Source: Cryptomeria japonica
Lineage: Eukaryota; Streptophyta; Pinopsida; Cupressales; Cupressaceae
Length of the DNA stretch: 64,000 nucleotides
Assembly: GCF_030272615.1 (NCBI RefSeq)
Contig: NC_081410.1
Span: forward strand, 568,993,152 to 569,057,151
Direction: 5' to 3'
Within the stretch, counting starts at the first letter, position 1, and every line of letters starts with the position of its first letter. This document shows, one piece after another, positions 32,220 to 45,700 of this stretch. Under the pieces are notes generated by a model. The model had not been told where the DNA came from, did no database searches, and saw only the letters and a list, made by a program, of their open reading frames with translations. Made by a program: the position numbers and the translations under genes.

Positions 32220-34740
32220 ATTAACTTGTATACACTCTCTCTTTTATAGGAACAATCCGTGCCAGCACTTGATTTCAGATCGTAGCATGTTTTTGTTTGT
32301 CTAGACTTTTATACCCGTGATTTGTTTATGATCCGCAAATTTTTGGAGTGGGACGTGTCTATTCTGGTTTATAATGACAATACGGATTGACTAACATGCA
32401 TCTTAGTCGCACGTTTTACACCATCGATTTTGCAATTAACGACTGCGATTGACTAGCCTGTAACTAACACGCTGTACGAAAGGTCTATTTTAGAACCAGA
32501 ATAAACACAACCTTTAGAATCCACCAGTTTGAAATGTTGAGACACGTTTTTTACTATAGTAGACCAGTGATTTATTTATGACCGGCAAGCTTTTGGAGTG
32601 CACTATTTTGAATTCTTGTATGTATCTGTACAAAAAGACATAAGAGATATCACTTTCATAGTCACTCAATTCTTGTGTCTGTCATTAGAGTGAGTGAGGG
32701 AAGGTGCGCACCTTTGTTGAGTTGAACGTCTACTGTGCTTAATAATAAATAACAAATTCAATTTAAAATAGCTCTCTAAATTTTTAAATATAAGTATGTT
32801 AATTTTCTTTTGTTTGATTTTTATATTATAACAGATCAATGCTTTATTTGAAAAGGTTCATTGTTCTATCTATTTATTAAATTTTGTATAAGAGAACATA
32901 AGAGATAATTTTGATTATGTATTTTATTTACTAATATTTATTTAATCAACAATTTTTTTTTTCATTTTAAAAAGGAAATATATAGATCAGAAGAAAGATA
33001 TACTTCAATCTATCTCCTTTGACCAATGCATCTTCTCAAGGCATTTTTACTGCATATTTTCGCTTATACATATTTGAACCAATAAACTCAGTAGAATGTC
33101 TTAATTATAAATAAACTTTTCATATGAAACAAATAACAAGATACAATGGGAGAAATCTTTTATGTGCATGTAAGAGGTGAAAAGTGAATTTACAAAATGA
33201 CCATTCTCTTGTTATACAAACACAATGCTATTATCTTTCATATGCTAAGTGTGGTTCACCTTTTTATTGTAGCCTTGTATTAATTACAACGTACTTCACT
33301 ATAAACTAGAGGATGCTTCAAACCAACATAAGCCTATCCTTACTCCTTGGTTAGTCTCTATGATAAGATGATTTTAAATAGAAGTAAAAATAATAAAATG
33401 AAGGTTTTCTCTTAACACCTAATGTAAAATTTTGTGTAACTTCCTTTTAAATATAACATGAATCTTTTTTTTTCTTACTCCCCTATGATACAATGGACCT
33501 AAAATAAAATGTAATGATTGATCACTTAAATTATCAGTTCAAACAATCATGAAATCTTTATTGACATCATAACAAGAAAGACAATGCCAAGGGATCTTTC
33601 TCTATAAAAGAGTTCAACCTAAAACATAATAAAGTATATCCTAAACTACTTTGTCTAATCCATGATAAACCCCTTATTAGTAATATCAAAATTGGAAATA
33701 ATCAACAATTTATTTATCTTCCCATACACAACAAATCCTTTCCCTGAAATAAGGTATTTATTGAACTACCATGTTACTAACAATTATTTAATCTATATAG
33801 TGAGTATTCCAATGGAAAAAAATGCAACACAACTTGCAAATTTATTTCACAACACTTTTAACAAACACAAAGAAAGGTCCCTTAAACTATCATATCAAAA
33901 CAATCATACAAAACATTAGGAAAACACAAAAGAAAGGCTTTTGCTATACTCCCTTGGAAATGGAATGTCTAAGTTAAAAATATACAAACTAAATCTTTGT
34001 CTTTTATCACACAATAATACTCTTTATAAAATATATTAAAAGATCTGTTTAATCATGTTTTAAAAATAATCGTACAAAATAATAGGAAAACATAAAAACA
34101 AGCTTGCTCTCCTACCATCCTTGATGGCATCATAAGACACCACAAGTCCTAGCCATTCCCTCAAGAAAGAAAACATATTGATCACCATGAAAATCTATGA
34201 TGGTAGCTTAATAACCTATCATATTTACTCCGAGTACAACAAACTTTCCTAGAATCTCTCTAAACAAACATCATTGAGGAACAATGTATGAACAAGAAAT
34301 CCACACTAAAACTAATCATGTGGAGCTAGAAATGACTCATCTCTCTGCAAGCTTTATCTTGACCTTCATTTCCATATGCAAGATATCCTCTTCTCTTCTT
34401 CTCTAACAATCCCCTTTACTTACACAAGCAAAAGTGAGTAATGGCCTTACCTTCAATCTCTGTAGGATATATAGGGATATCAACCCTGAAACACTTTCTC
34501 CAAGGCTTCTATCTCGTCACATACAAAAATGGGCTTTTAAAGGGTCACATCACACCCAAAGGACAATATCACATGTTTTAAAGGCCCCCATCCCTAAGAC
34601 ATTGACCCTAGGGACCTTTTTTTACACAAGGATCCATAAAATTGACCCAACAACACCATTTGAGGACCCATACAAAAATCCATATGAGTTTTTACCTAAT
34701 CAAAGGGTTTCTAAACCTTAACCCCTCTTTCACCACATAA
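32220..34740 (-). promoter_or_regulatory. duplicon block Z, copy C (upstream of P450 copy 2)
   Basis: A TATA box (TATAAAAG on minus, 32241-32248) lies 21 bp before the start codon. The block matches 22255-22860 and 57686-60319 along its length (AGTTGAACGTCTAC, CATATGCTAAGT, AGGATGCTTCAAACCAACAT, GACATTGACCCTAGGGACC). It contains small frames (33662-33919, 34434-34721), not conserved enough in copy 3 to be genes. Confidence 0.7.
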
Positions 34741-36874
34741 ATTAAAATTATATTCCCTCTCAATAGACTTAAACTTAACCTTGAGTATAAAACCTTTAAG
34801 TAAATCATAAATATATGTCTTCATTCCCATCTATAGAAAATAGGTTAGTCTTGCAACTTCTTCATACAATATTTGATTGGGTATTGTTCTCTTTTCTTCC
34901 CTCTATTTGTACACCCTCTTTCCTATTTTATAGAACCACAAGTATAGGTAGATCATCATAATAAGTCATATTAGTTGTTAGCCAATTTTCAATAATTATA
35001 CGTGAATTATTTACTTGTCAATTCTACGTCATCCTAGATTTGAATCATGTCAATATATCATGTGTGTATATGATATTATTCAAAATTGTCAATTCAACAT
35101 ATTAGAAATCTAGGCATTTGGTAAAAAATGTAACAATATGACTCTTTGCCCACACAAGAGAACAAACCATCAATCAACAGTTGGATAAGTTGCAATTGTC
35201 TCTGCAACTTTCCTTTTTAATTTTAGAGCTACAACTCCCTCTTATGATATAATTTTAAGGTTTTTGGGGCATACTTTTGACTAGAAGCTGGAAAGGCAAA
35301 ATTTTTATCCTAAAACTCTAAAGAATGACAGAAATAATTGTACAAATGACGCACTTATGCATGCAAACATTAACTTAGTTCATGACGCACTTACTCTAAA
35401 GATTATACCACAATGAATATTTGAGGAGAACAAATATTTAATACTTTGAAATATAGAAATTGAACAGGGAGCATTCAAATAAGAGAAATGAAATTTATCT
35501 AAAGTAGCACAAATGACACCAAGTCTGTCTTTCCAAAGGAAACTCTCCCCCCCCCACTTTCCTACTATCTCCTATCTATTTATACCTTAAACCCCCTTTC
35601 CGTTTTCAAGAAATGGTTCCTTTCAAAGTAATGGTCTCGGAAATAATTATTTTAAACATGATTCTAAATAAAAACAAAAATTACCAGGAAGTTTCATCAT
35701 TAGCACTATAAACAATTACCAACTTTATACTTCTTCTTGCTAAAGCATCGGATTTTGACTAGCATTTTGATTATCGATCATCTCTAGTTTTTTTTCCTCT
35801 TCTATAAGTATCCAAAGGATTACTAAAAATTCATCTTCATCTTCTATAAGTTCCCATATAAGTTCAGTCAAGTCAAATAGGATATCATCCTACATGTGCT
35901 CCACATTTGGCTGAATCATAAGTCCCTTTCCTTTAAGCGCCATGTTTGGGAAACTAATTATCACGACCTCTTCTAGCAACAATTTCTTCTTCTAGACATT
36001 GTTCATGGTTTTTGGCTTGTTTTGCAATCTTGTCCAATAGAATGATAACACTTCCATATCAGGGCTAGTCGATTTGTTGTTTCCATGCAAGATACTGCAA
36101 TTCTAGGATAATATCCCCTTGCTCATTTGTCAGCCAATTTAGGTTTGGATTATCGAATGACAACTGACCATCATGAGGAAGAACCATCTGGAAAAATGAA
36201 ACTCATTATGGCATGCATTATTCTAACCATCTCTTAATGGTGGTGTATTAAATTTTTGCATGTGAAAGAGGACAACATCAAATATGCAACTCGTGTCGCT
36301 CCTTTACGTTCTTGAGCTATTTAATCTATCATTAATGATGGTACTAGAAAATCTCCCTTTAATCTATTTCTTGGAAATTATGCATGGATAAAAACTTACC
36401 TAGAAAGTGACATAAAGAAATCTTGGAAAATTCTGACACTCCGATATCGGTCTGTGAGGGAGCATCGGGTATCGGGGATGAATAAGAAGTGGAAAATGCA
36501 AATTCTATTGGTTACCACCCGATACACATTGGTTTCTCCTTGAGATCGCGATATTGGGTGAAAGTAGAAAGAACTTGGGGAACTTTAAACATAGTTCCAA
36601 TATGCTAATGTTTTCCCAACAAGGTCTTAACCGATAAGTGGGATCTAATAAGGGTGACCAATTTTAAAAAGGGCATGTATTTTTGGAAAATAATAGGGGT
36701 TAACAACTGGCTCTGATTGGGGATGAGGACATAGGGATGAAGAGAATCCAGAACTTTAAATAAAAACCAGTGCCCTATCCATTGGGTAACAAAGCCGGAG
36801 AAAAACAGAGTGCATGAAGAGGAGGAGAAGGGGGAAAAACTAAAAATGGGCACAACAGAACCAAGAAACTTTTT
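34741..36874. other. AT-rich DNA, probably including a decayed 5' LTR
   Basis: No gene seen. The part just before 36875 abuts a PBS-like site, so an old LTR likely ends there, but I cannot place its start or find a matching 3' copy. Confidence 0.4.
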
Positions 36875-38400
36875 TGGTGACTCTGTTGGGGACCGGAGAA
36901 GACCTATGCTTTTCTTGTTTTACATATCTAATGGCATCTTCGCAAAAATGAAGGCTAGAAACTTTGTATAATTTTAAATATCTCAAAAAAATGGTTCAAG
37001 GCCAGACCAAGCAAATAAATCAGCCTCGACTCAGAAGGCAACCTACACCATCTTTCCAATAATATTGGCCGAAGATGATGAGGTGCTTCATTTATTTTGG
37101 AATGCTTTTAGAGAAAGCATCAGTGAAGATGAGAGGAGAAAGTTATATCCATATGAAGGCCACAAATCTGCACTGTTGTTAAAAAGATACATCACAGGTA
37201 TTATTTACTCAAGGACCTCAAGCGAGAAACTCATCAGTTGCAGGAAACAGTAGAGAGGTTAAAGCTTCTTAAAGAGGAGCTTGGAAATGATGAGTGTTGT
37301 ATTTCTTCATATCCTCATCTTTGGTAATATTTCTTCCATGGATGAAGGAGACATTGTGCCATGGAATCTGCATCAAGATGAAAGTAAAGGGCCCAAATCT
37401 TCTTCGACATGCATGCAGATGGAAAATATTGGACAACCACCCATCTCTCTTGAGAGAGAAACATTACCAAAGGAGCATAAGAGTGTCTTTATTCCTAATT
37501 GGTTCTTGAAGAGTTGAAATAACAATTTTCGGTGTGGAATAGAGGATAAAGCTGGTCATATCACTAAAGTTGATATAGATTCATTTATTTGCAGTCTCGG
37601 TGATATAAAGAGAGGTATGAATTATATTATACCTGAGTCTTCATTTCCACCTGAATTAGAAACTTTTTCTTTTAGTGTTGATGAAAAGGATCAAGAAAAG
37701 GATAATATTTTGCATGAGGCTGCAAAAGAATCTTTAGATTATAGTCAAGAAATGGAGGTTTTCATTTTCAATGATGTTGATCGTAATAAATATGGAAGGA
37801 ACCAGTCAATCAGATTTTCACACAGTGCATCCTGAATATTCATCTTTTAAATTTCTTGATCAAGAAGATGGAGAAAAAGAGTTCCAAAAGGAGGTAACAT
37901 GCTTTTCTAATCTTGAAAAAACTCTTTTCTTGAAGCTGTGATGCAGATTCAAAAAACTTCATTTCCGTTTCTTGATATACATGCTAATGATTCAATTGAT
38001 AAGAATGGAATTGAAGAATATGATGGTTTGCTAATGAAGTTTTATGAAAGTGTGGGTAAAACTCATTGTATTCTTAGTGATGATTTTATCTTTGTAAAAA
38101 GAGAAGAGGTCACCTTTGTCAAATTAGATCCCATGCTGGAAAAAAATAACATTCAGAAGCCACAACCAACAGTTGTATGTGTTGAGGTTGATTCATAATG
38201 CAATTTGGAGGAAGAAGGCTTGGTTCTTGATATTTCTTTTTCATGTTCTGATAATATTAACGAATTCATGGCCAATCTGGTGAGCCAGATTATTTCACAG
38301 AGGTCATACATGAAGCCAAAGAGGAAGTTGATGATGGCCTGGAAGTTTATGATTAAGAATGGCTTTTTGAACATGAATGCACACATATGAAATTATTGCA
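36875..38400 (+). mobile_element. decayed gypsy-like non-autonomous element interior
   Basis: TGGTGACTCTGTTGGGGACC at 36875 resembles the TGGCGACTCTGCTGGGGA primer sites of Tat/Ogre-type gypsy elements. Broken plus-strand frames follow (37065-37253, 37281-37517, 37617-37835, 37938-38198, 38205-38390), rich in Glu/Asp/Ser, with no RT, integrase or protease motif. The last two join through one TAA at 38196. Function of these frames is unknown. Confidence 0.45.
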
Positions 38401-38823
38401 TTCCATTTATCTGAGATTTAGTGGTGAAGTTGTCACTAGGTGGTAGTTGTTTTTCGTTACACAACATGGCCACAGTCCACTTTTCTGCAAAGTCTCATTT
38501 TTCTCCTAGCGTGTTAATGGTTTTACTTAATTTGCTTGGTGCATTTACTAAGTTAAGGGGGTTCTCACCCTTGTATACATTTGTAAATAAAGTTTTGGTG
38601 TGTTGTAGGTTTTTGGTGGCCTAGTTTTCTAGTTTTGGCTTTCCAGTCTTGGCTTGTTGGTTTTTAGTTCCTTCCCTATTCCCCTCCACCCTCCTGCAAG
38701 CAGCTCCCTATTCTCTACTTGTCTTGACTCTGTAGCCCAATGGATTTTAGCACCGGTCTTCATCTAGGACTCTAGATTGTCTTTGTCCCTTGTAGTCCTT
38801 GTCCCCAATCAAAGCTTGTTGTT

Positions 38824-39160
38824 ACCCACCTTTTGAAGCTTGGTCAAATTTTGAAATTTTAAAATTTTGTATTTCAAGAGTCAAGCTATATCGCGACACA
38901 TGTTCTTGTATACATGAATGTGAATTTTGAAGTTTACTTTGTAATCGGGGATGTCACCATGTACTATTTATCTTAAAAAAATTTAAGAAAAGGTGGGGGA
39001 AGAGTTTCTTTTGGAAATGTTACCCAGCTTTTCAAGCTTGACCAAATTTTAAAATTTTAAAATTTTGCTTCTCAAGAATCAAGCTATATTGTGACGCATG
39101 TTCTTGTATACATGAATGTGAATTTTCAAGTTTACTTGTAGTCGGGGATGTCACTGTGTT
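38824..39160 (+). repeat. direct repeat, two units, period 198 bp
   Basis: Units at 38824-38980 and 39022-39160 share ACCCA-CTTTT-AAGCTTG, TCAAGCTATAT-G-GAC, CATGTTCTTGTATACATGAA and TCGGGGATGTCAC. A purine run (AAAAGGTGGGGGAAGAG, about 38986) lies between and could be a polypurine tract, in which case the second unit is inside an LTR. Confidence 0.75.
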
Positions 39161-40430
39161 TTCTATACTTAAATTAGTTTGGATCGTCATGAAAGGAAAT
39201 GACACGTGCTCATAAGACAATCACAATTCCATATCTTTGTACCTTGGTGGACGTGCTCAAAGATAATAAAGCCATGAAGGAAATAACTTTAAACATGGAC
39301 CCGATAAGAAATTTAGAAGAGCACATGATTGAATTTGAAGTCGAATGTCATAGTCGGCAGGTCGACACTTTTTAGTAACTATAGAACCAACATGATCTGG
39401 GTTCGGGAGTTTGGGATTTTTTCCAACTTGCCGACAATAAGGGTGATCAGACATCCCACAAGGTTCTGGAATCCCTTGGCTTCCCCAACAGATGCAATTC
39501 ATTTGAAACTCAAGCTCCCTTATAATGAATCTTTGGTTGATTGGCATAACCATGAACACAAGATGTGAAACCATTGAAATCGCCCAGGCCTCTTCAAGAT
39601 GCATCATTCTATAAAATGTAATCCTTTCTGTTCACGGGTATGAGCTTGGTTATCAATGTAGAGTTGCAGATAATATGATCTCATGGTTGCAGATGTAGAC
39701 ACAAGTTGAGAGTCTTAAAACAGTGTGGAACCATGGATCGAGCCCATAGAATAAGAAGCGATGATTTCGCATGTATCAGGGGTAAACACAGACTCCACAA
39801 TCACTGCTAATTCTCCTACCGCCTGCTCAACGACGATAATTGTGAACTAGGAATGGAGCACCATCGACTTGCAGGTATATGAGATAAGGGATACAAGAAG
39901 GCACACACTCTCACATAGAATGATTTACGGATTGAACCCCCACATCTGATGCAAATCAACTAGAAAGAGGCAGCTGAGGAAGTGAATATTTTAATTGTGG
40001 GCGTTTTACAGAATGAGGCATTCACATTCTGGTAAGACTTCTGATTTCAAGAAGATATCGAGGAGAGGAAAGATTCAAAATATGTTTGGTATCTTTTGTT
40101 CACCTATGGGAAACTTTCCTACAGAGGGCCTCTATCTTTTCCTTGGAGAGACCTGTGTGAAGGAGTGTTACCAAAAGAGATTTTCTCAAAAATATGTATT
40201 ATATGTAATCAATAGATTTTCTAATGTAAGACTTAAAGGGGTTCTTTTGGCTAGGTGAAACTTGAGGTTTCAATGCTATATTTCTAGGAACAATGTTATA
40301 AGAGGATTGTTAGCATAGCTAATAGTACTATAATATTAAACCATTACTTATTTTATGGTTATATAGTTTCATTTGTTATTAAATTAGTATTAATCAAATC
40401 TCCTTTATTTATATTTTTCTTTGTTCATTT
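39161..40430 (+). other. unresolved decayed sequence
   Basis: GC content is somewhat higher than the surroundings at 39240-40000. A broken plus-strand reading (about 39246-39350, VDVLKDNKAMKEIT...LEEHMIEFEVE) hints at an old coding segment. I recognise no domain. Confidence 0.35.
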
Positions 40431-41752
40431 AATAATATATCAAATTATTTATCTTGTTTTTTCACAATTGATTCTCACCTTTTGTCCTATAGTCAAGTTG
40501 TCTCCCTTGTTGGTCCCACTATAGAAGTCTCTTCTTGTTTCCCCTTGTAATGGTGTCATTCTTTATAGTACAACTTGGACTATTGTTTATAAGAGGAAGG
40601 ACCCTTCTACTACTCACCATACTCTTTGTTATATTAAGAAAGAGATGTCTTAATTTTGGGGTTGGGAGCTTTGTTTCATGTTGATTCTTTTCTTTGATAA
40701 AAATATTCTGCGTCTTTGTGTGTTTCTCTTAGTCTCACATTGGTGATCTATTCACTTTTCTTGTCTTTAAGGTTGTTTCTACTATGATAGGTTAGGGTCC
40801 TTTCGCAAATTTAACTAATGAAAATATGAGGTGAAATTGTCCTATTTAGAGTTGTCCTAGGTCATGGTTAATCAAACAACAAGTTATAATTTGCTATATT
40901 TCACTTTATTTTCTTCATAGGACCTTAAGGAGGCTATGTGCAAAAAAAATGGGGGACCATAAAGAGGCCTTTAAAGCCACTTTTTTGTCACTTTTTCTTA
41001 TAATGCAATATATTTTTCTTGTATAAAACAATTTTTCTTTTAAATGTGAGAACATTATAATAAAATTATGTTTCAACCTAATTTGGAAAATCCCAACCCT
41101 TAGGATTGTAATTTCCTTAAGAACCCAACCTAAATGGTTAAACATTCACGTCAATGTCCAAAAATGTGTTTTCTATAAAGTGTAGAACGATAAAAACTAA
41201 ATGTCAAGTGTTCTTTCTATCAATTTTAAACATTTCTTTATGTTGATGTGAACACTACCACAATAATGTCAATCTCTCTCATATTATTCTAACCATATAA
41301 TTTATTTTTTATATTTTGAATGTGTTAGGGCTTTGATTTAAATTTATTATATCCATTCATCAAAATTTAAAATAGATTATATTTTTATATTATACACTCT
41401 ATTCTATACACATTGAAAAAAAATAAAACTAAAATTGAACAATTCCAAAGATAATAGTGCAAGCATGCTTGACCTTTCATTTTCATGGTGTAACTTTAAG
41501 CTTTGGTAAAAAATGATATATTGATTTAAAAAAATAGAAATAAAACTAGGCATAAACTATATGATGTTAGACAATTTTCCATTAAAGTATTTTTTGAAAT
41601 ATCTAAAAATTTAAAATTTTAAGATGAGCATATCAGACACTATGTTATATTTTTTTGACAAAAATTGGAGCACCCTGTGTGACCCCTTATTTAAATGTCC
41701 TAATCTACCTTTAAAAAAGTAAATATTTTCAACACTAGATTTTAAGCATGGT
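40431..41752. other. duplicon block X, copy B, left part
   Basis: Matches 9073-10390 at TTGGTCCCACTATA, AAGAAAGAGA, CTAACCATATAAT and CACCCTGTGTG. Ends at the target site of a solo LTR. No gene. Confidence 0.75.
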
Positions 41753-43746
41753 TGTAATGGTCTGATATTAGGGTTAGGGTTGAATTAAGATAATAAAACC
41801 ACTAATGACCTAATTAACCACTACACTTGGAAGGAGAAGAAATATAATATATCTAGCCTCAAAATAATGAGATTCTAATCAAATTCTAGGCTCTTTGGGT
41901 AACGCCTATCTCCTTCCTAAAATTAAATAGATTTGATTGTTCATGATTAGAGAAAAATAGGTGATAATGGAAGTATTCTAATAGAAACAATAAGCTATAG
42001 ATGTCCCACAGAGCCACTAACCTGGATCTAGGAAAAATAAAATGTTTGGAATCTTTGTTTAGAATTTCAGCCTAATTGTCTAGGATCAGGTAGTATCAAT
42101 TTGACATGGTCCCCTAAATTTTATGTCCTCAAAAGATGAACCTATTCATCATTGTGAACTCTGTCAATCCTCCTAAGTATATCTTTGTATCTAATCCTGC
42201 ACACAGAGAGAAATGAAAAATTGTTGGCAATAGGGGTTTACCTTACCTATCAAATCTCGTTTTTGGAATTAATAATGAAATTGAATTGATAAATGAAATG
42301 AAAGATTGTAGTAAAATACTTTCCTTTCAAGGGAAAGGATAAAAATAATTGAAACACTAATGATATGCCTCAATGAATTTTTGTTTGACCTTCACAAAGG
42401 AATTAGGGTTTCATGTATTTTGTCTTCTTAAAACATAGATCATGGATTTCATCTTCAATATCTGAAACTTTCTTTCACTTTTGCTCCAATGCTTGATGAA
42501 AAAATAATCACTTTCTCACTTGAATTTTCTAGAGTGTAATTGAGATCAAGTGAATGAGGTGATGCAGGAGCGTCCTCAGTCTATGAACTATCTTGTTTCA
42601 ACGAAAAATATTTCCTTTTAGCTTAGTTCTTGTTCAATTCAGTGTGCAGTTTTCTATGTTCCTACCGGTATGTTCCGGTAGTTGCTTGATTTTCATTGCA
42701 GATCATATTTTTGGTTTCCAGGTTGGTTCATGTGCTTAATTCCATATTCTAAGTCCATTTGGGTTCTTTTTCAGCAAGATATTGCTTTTGGTATGGCTAT
42801 TTCTGGGTTCTAGAGTAGTTTTGGGCTTACCGGTTGGAGATTTCTTATTTTTCGGAGTGGTTTCTTGGCATATGGATCTATTTGGGGTCTTGCCCGATGT
42901 TCCTAAGTCCTTGGCTGACCTTCTTGTTGATTTGCACTTCTTGGTTGTTCTTTTCCAGAGGGATTTCCTTTCTTTCTCGGGGCCAACCTATTTGCACATT
43001 TCATTTTCCTATCTTGGTAAATGTAATCTTTTGTGGTTGACCTGGATATATTCTGAAGGGTATATATATGGTTTTATGTGATCATTTTTAGGTAGTGGAT
43101 CAGTATGAGATTCTATGTATTCATGATTAGAGATCTGGAAGAGACTGAGAGTTCCAGATGGATCGTAATCTGGCATGTTAGCCTGCATGTAACCAGTTGA
43201 TTACTGGATATTCTATGATGAGTGTATAATGATAACCGATTGGTTACCCGAGGTTCTAAGATGATAATATGATATGATTATTCAATCTTTCAATGTTTTA
43301 CTATTGCTTTCGTTGTGTTACTCTTATTGCATGACCTGGTCAATCCTCTTTGAGGACGCACCAGATCATGGTTGTACCATGAGGCTATATTTTAAAATGA
43401 GATAAGTAGACCCCCTTTTATACTTTCTTGTTGAAAAAAAAAATTTACAACACAAGCCGACACGAGATCTAGGTCTCTACCTAATTTATGTGACTATTAT
43501 GAGGTTCCAAATTGGGCCCTTTTTGAGATGACCATGGTGCTGGGCACCATGGTTAGATTTAGGATCAGGGTCCCCAACACTGTGTTCTTGGAAATCAGGG
43601 CTCTAGGTTTGGGGGAGATTGTGGAGATAGTGAAAAAGCGTGTCTGATAGGTTATGTGAGAAGAATCAAAACTTCAGTCAAGCGTCAAAAGTTGAAGCAC
43701 CAAAGTGAGGAAAAAGTTGTAGGCAAGTACAATTTTGGATGCTACA
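41753..43746. mobile_element. solo LTR, 1994 bp
   Basis: TGTAATGGTCTG...GGATGCTACA has TG...CA ends and is flanked by ATGGT (41748-41752) and ATAGT (43747-43751), a 5-bp duplication with one difference. Paralogous block X copy A has the uninterrupted site at about 10386-10395. No internal region remains, so LTR-LTR recombination is the simplest origin. The frame at 42782-43081 is chance. Confidence 0.7.
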
Positions 43747-43751
43747 ATAGT

Positions 43752-44700
43752 TAATATTGTTATTACTACATCTTCAAAATTTTAATATAGTTATCTTCAA
43801 TTCATCATACAAAACTATTTTATACTAATTCTCAAAAAATATCATCACTTTTGACACTCTTTTGTTCATCCATTTCCATGCATGTGCCTAAGAAGTACCC
43901 TCCTAAGTTTAGTAGAGGCTAAATCATAAGATGGTGTTCCCTCTCCTATCAATTGAAGTGTAGTTAATTTGTGTTTGTTAATGAGTCTCACTTGTTTATA
44001 GTATTTACCTATTTTCCTACCTTGATATCAAATGCCAAATTAGGGGGAATGAAATAATAGTTCAAAGAGAGAACAAAATTTTTGTAACAATTTTAAGGAC
44101 GTAGTGATTGGATTGAACTACCCTAGGATGGGGAATCTAGATTGCCTTTGTGAACAATTTAATTTTAACTAATTGGATTTTAATTATAATTTCCACCTAA
44201 ATCATCAAAAAATAGATGTAAATGTTTTATGTATTTGAAATTGGCATGTCCTAACCCTAAGATTAAAAATCATAATTAAACTTTATTTTATCCTCAAATA
44301 AATGAAACACAATGAAATTTCATCTCATAAAGGAATCTTTATTTTCTTTCATCAATGTTCACTTATGAAGTATTCATCAAATAAATTAATATATAAATGC
44401 CAATATTAGATTTGGACATTATGGAAGCCTTCATGAAACAAAGGAAATTCTTATTTTCTTTCATCAATGTTCACTTATGAAGTATCCATCAAATAAATTA
44501 ATATATAAATGCCATTATTGTATTTGGACACAATGGAAGCCTTCACAAAACAAAGGAAAATATTTAGGCACATCAAAATGATAAATAGCTACAAAATTAG
44601 ATTGCATTCAATAAAATATTATTAAGAGTGCTTGTTTGTGTGTTGTCCTTTATTAGCTATGCAAAGCATCTAGCAAAAGTTTGAATTAAAATGTAAACAT
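43752..44700. other. duplicon block X, copy B, right part
   Basis: Continues the match to 10391-11235 after the solo LTR. No gene. Confidence 0.75.
44341..44564. repeat. 112-bp tandem duplication
   Basis: Two copies (44341-44452, 44453-44564) of ATTTTCTTTCATCAATGTTC...CAAAGGAAA. Paralogous block X copy A (about 10833) has one copy, so this duplication is specific to copy B. Confidence 0.9.
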
Positions 44701-44789
44701 GTGTGAAAAATAAGAAAATAAAAAGTCCTAAAGAAAATTGTAGATGCATTAATTCAATCAAAATTAAACAACTTATATATCCCAAAAAT

Positions 44790-45700
44790 TAATAAACATA
44801 AATATAATCAAATGGATTTATTTTTCTCTTTTATCAATAAATGAAATACTGTAAACTAAATGATTGTAATGTTAAAATGAAAAGCTCCTTTCTATGACAT
44901 GGATTCCTCATCTATCTTGTTTACTTTATGTTAATATGAAAGAAACATGTAGAGGTAATCCATGTAAATATGAAGATTAGAAATATGTATGAAATTTTTA
45001 AAGATGAAATAACTTTCAAAAGATAGATTTTAGGAGAGGTTAAATAATTTTAAATAAACTTATGTGACTTTCATTTATTAGATATTTAATGGAGAAAAAT
45101 ATTTATATTAAACTTCTTATGTAGTTTCTTGAATTTTTTATAATTTTGTTAATAATTTTATTGTGCAAGTGTTGTTTAATGTTAAAGAAATGGTTAATAA
45201 ATAGAATAAATAATAGAAGGCAATGAGTTGATACAATAGCTGAATAGTGTTGGCACATGTGAATTATATTAATATAAAATGTTTGTCACAAGCTAAGAGC
45301 AATCAATGGGAGAATGACTATTGATTTGAAATAAAAACATATTAAATTTATTTTATCTATGCACATGATATTGTTTAATGTCATTTGTGAAAGGTCTTCT
45401 ATAAACTCAACTATCCAACTTACAAGAAAATAAAATTAATTATTAATAAAATTGTGTCCACATACAAGTTCTCATTTAATATTGGAATATAAATATTGTA
45501 TACCATCAACAACTAGTAATAATGCAGGATCATTAAATTTATGTAATGATACAATTTTCATGATCATGCAAGTTTAAATCTAATTTTGAAGCTTATATTA
45601 ATAAAATTATACAATGTATTCTAAAATTAAACTTTATTCTATGATCCTTTTTTCTTTATTACACATACTTTACATTCTAAATTCTTTTTTTTCAAATATA
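44790..45700. other. duplicon block Y, copy B
   Basis: Matches 21055-21985 (AATAAACATAAATATAATCA, AAGCTCCTTTCTATGACAT, GTGTTGGCACATGTGAAT, CTATGATCCTTT). Homology stops near 45700; the P450 it belonged to now lies 10.3 kb to the right. Confidence 0.7.

Noticed and set aside
33662-34721. Two small genes upstream of P450 copy 2
   Set aside because: The equivalents upstream of copy 3 (59354-59590 and about 60125-60320) differ in start, length and frame, so there is no sign of coding constraint.
36421-36560. Possible structured RNA or regulatory element (GATATCGG, CATCGGGTATCGGGG words)
   Set aside because: Only short imperfect palindromes; they lie where an old LTR is expected and support no specific fold.
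42782-43081. A 99-aa hydrophobic protein gene
   Set aside because: Lies inside the solo LTR with an overlapping frame in another phase; Leu/Phe/Val bias from T-rich DNA.
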